From positions 1 through 48,414 of the forward strand of contig JANXLU010000034.1 of NCBI GenBank assembly GCA_025354985.1: a stretch of DNA of 48,414 nucleotides. The letters are read 5' to 3'. Below the pieces are notes generated by a model that did no database searches, was not told where the DNA came from, and was given only the letters and a program-made list of their open reading frames with translations. A program made the translations under genes and the position numbers. This document shows positions 47,934 through 48,414 of this stretch, piece by piece; the stretch's first letter is position 1; each line of letters opens with the position of its first letter. The stretch is from Chloroflexota bacterium (lineage in GTDB: Bacteria > Chloroflexota > Anaerolineae > J036 > Brachytrichaceae).

Positions 47934-48414
47934 GACTGGGTCGCGGCTGGGCTTGACATGACCACCTGTTCAAGCACACCGCCAAATCCTTGTTCGCAGT
48001 GAAACTTAACATACTGTGCAGTCATGTCATGAAATTTTTCCCGCACATCTGGCGCAGCCGATAATGCGAGTAGACGTTGAATCTTGTCAGGCTGATTCCA
48101 GTCAAATACAAGGCTATCAAGACCAAACCTTTGGCATTCATAAGCCATCCAAGTATCCGCAGTTACTACGGCCATTTTGCCACCTACTACTGCTTCGGTG
48201 AATATTCCCGAAGTTCGTTCGCCGTATACGTGCGGTTGATAGGGTAGTAGTACGATATCCGCCGCCGCCATGCAGGCCCAGTAATCGGCATAAGGCAGGA
48301 CACTCGCCAGTGGAATCATGTTTTTGCCCCAGACCACCGTCGCAGCTTCTGAAAGGGCCACTTTGCACGGCGGGTCATCCAGAGCAACGAGTTCCTGACA
48401 TAGTTGTTGAATTT
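47930..48414 (-). CDS. Glycosyltransferase (GT4 type), N-terminus beyond the window edge
   Basis: The frame is open from the right edge to TGA at 47930-47932, giving about 160 C-terminal residues. The block IPLASVLPYADYWACMAAADIVLLPYQPHVYGERTSGIFTEAVVGGKM is the donor-site half of a GT-B enzyme, with YQPHVYGERTSGIFTEAV corresponding to the E-x7-E region. The first residues visible (IQQLCQELVALDDPPCKV) carry no start, so any start lies outside the window. It is the first visible gene of the polysaccharide operon. Confidence 0.75.
   Translation of the reverse strand, partial: IQQLCQELVALDDPPCKVALSEAATVVWGKNMIPLASVLPYADYWACMAAADIVLLPYQPHVYGERTSGIFTEAVVGGKMAVVTADTWMAYECQRFGLDSLVFDWNQPDKIQRLLALSAAPDVREKFHDMTAQYVKFHCEQGFGGVLEQVVMSSPAATQS

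Noticed and set aside
1-48414. CRISPR array, insertion sequence, rRNA or tRNA genes
   Set aside because: No regularly spaced direct repeats, no transposase frames with terminal inverted repeats, and no rRNA or tRNA-like folds were found by eye.
39318-48414. Many overlapping alternative frames in the polysaccharide region
   Set aside because: They lie opposite or out of phase with clear glycosyltransferase and methyltransferase genes and have no recognisable domains.

Overview
The window looks like bacterial chromosome at roughly 57% GC, densely packed, with genes in short operons whose members overlap by ATGA or TGATG junctions. The gene content (Rex repressor, M29 and M42 aminopeptidases, BtpA-like protein, heteromeric ABC exporter, HisIE fusion, SelB, RF2 with a programmed frameshift) suits an environmental bacterium. 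Chloroflexota is my best guess, but it is an inference from general resemblance and no marker here proves it.

Layout. 1-1085: a truncated gene end and a tyrosine recombinase with odd base composition, probably the edge of an integrated element. 1196-3702: CoA-binding protein, TauE/SafE-like permease and M29 aminopeptidase. 3741-5952: operon rex-hisA-hisF. 6010-8747: leftward operon of a class III-like zinc alcohol dehydrogenase, an M42 aminopeptidase and a P-loop kinase-like protein. 8868-10500: two LolD/MacB-type ABC ATPases without a permease; the first carries an AbrB-like tail. 10544-10703: a candidate unannotated structured RNA with its own promoter and intrinsic terminator, followed by gltB. 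15540-16154: hisIE. 16194-21098: operon tsaD-gatB-mce-selB. 21124-24057: operon of two M16 peptidases and acpS. 24109-26127: Ser/Thr kinase fused to a formylglycine-enzyme-like domain. 26237-29276: prfB (frameshifted), metallophosphoesterase and an L-2-hydroxyglutarate oxidase-like protein. 29314-30854: D-2-hydroxyacid dehydrogenase and a probable selenoprotein. 31151-35027: small protein, TIM-barrel isomerase, BtpA-like protein, scpA and a cation/proton exchanger, closed by a bidirectional terminator. 35081-39272: marR and a heterodimeric ABC exporter. 39348-48414: a surface-polysaccharide cluster of glycosyltransferases and methyltransferases that runs off the right edge.

The most notable finding is at 30276-30854. 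A peroxidase-related (AhpD/carboxymuconolactone decarboxylase-like) gene has an in-frame UGA exactly where the second cysteine of its CxxC redox motif belongs. A hairpin with a GGUCU loop begins 19 nt after the UGA, the same distance as in the E. coli fdhF SECIS. The same window encodes SelB, so UGA is very probably read as selenocysteine (CxxU). With the UGA frameshift in prfB, three parts of UGA recoding lie within 12 kb.

A second theme is transcription. Many operon-leading genes have a TACAAT-, TAAAAT- or GATAAT-like -10 box only 5-8 nt upstream of the start codon, which predicts leaderless mRNAs. Some operon-internal genes instead have Shine-Dalgarno sequences (22403, 36916) or overlap the previous stop codon.
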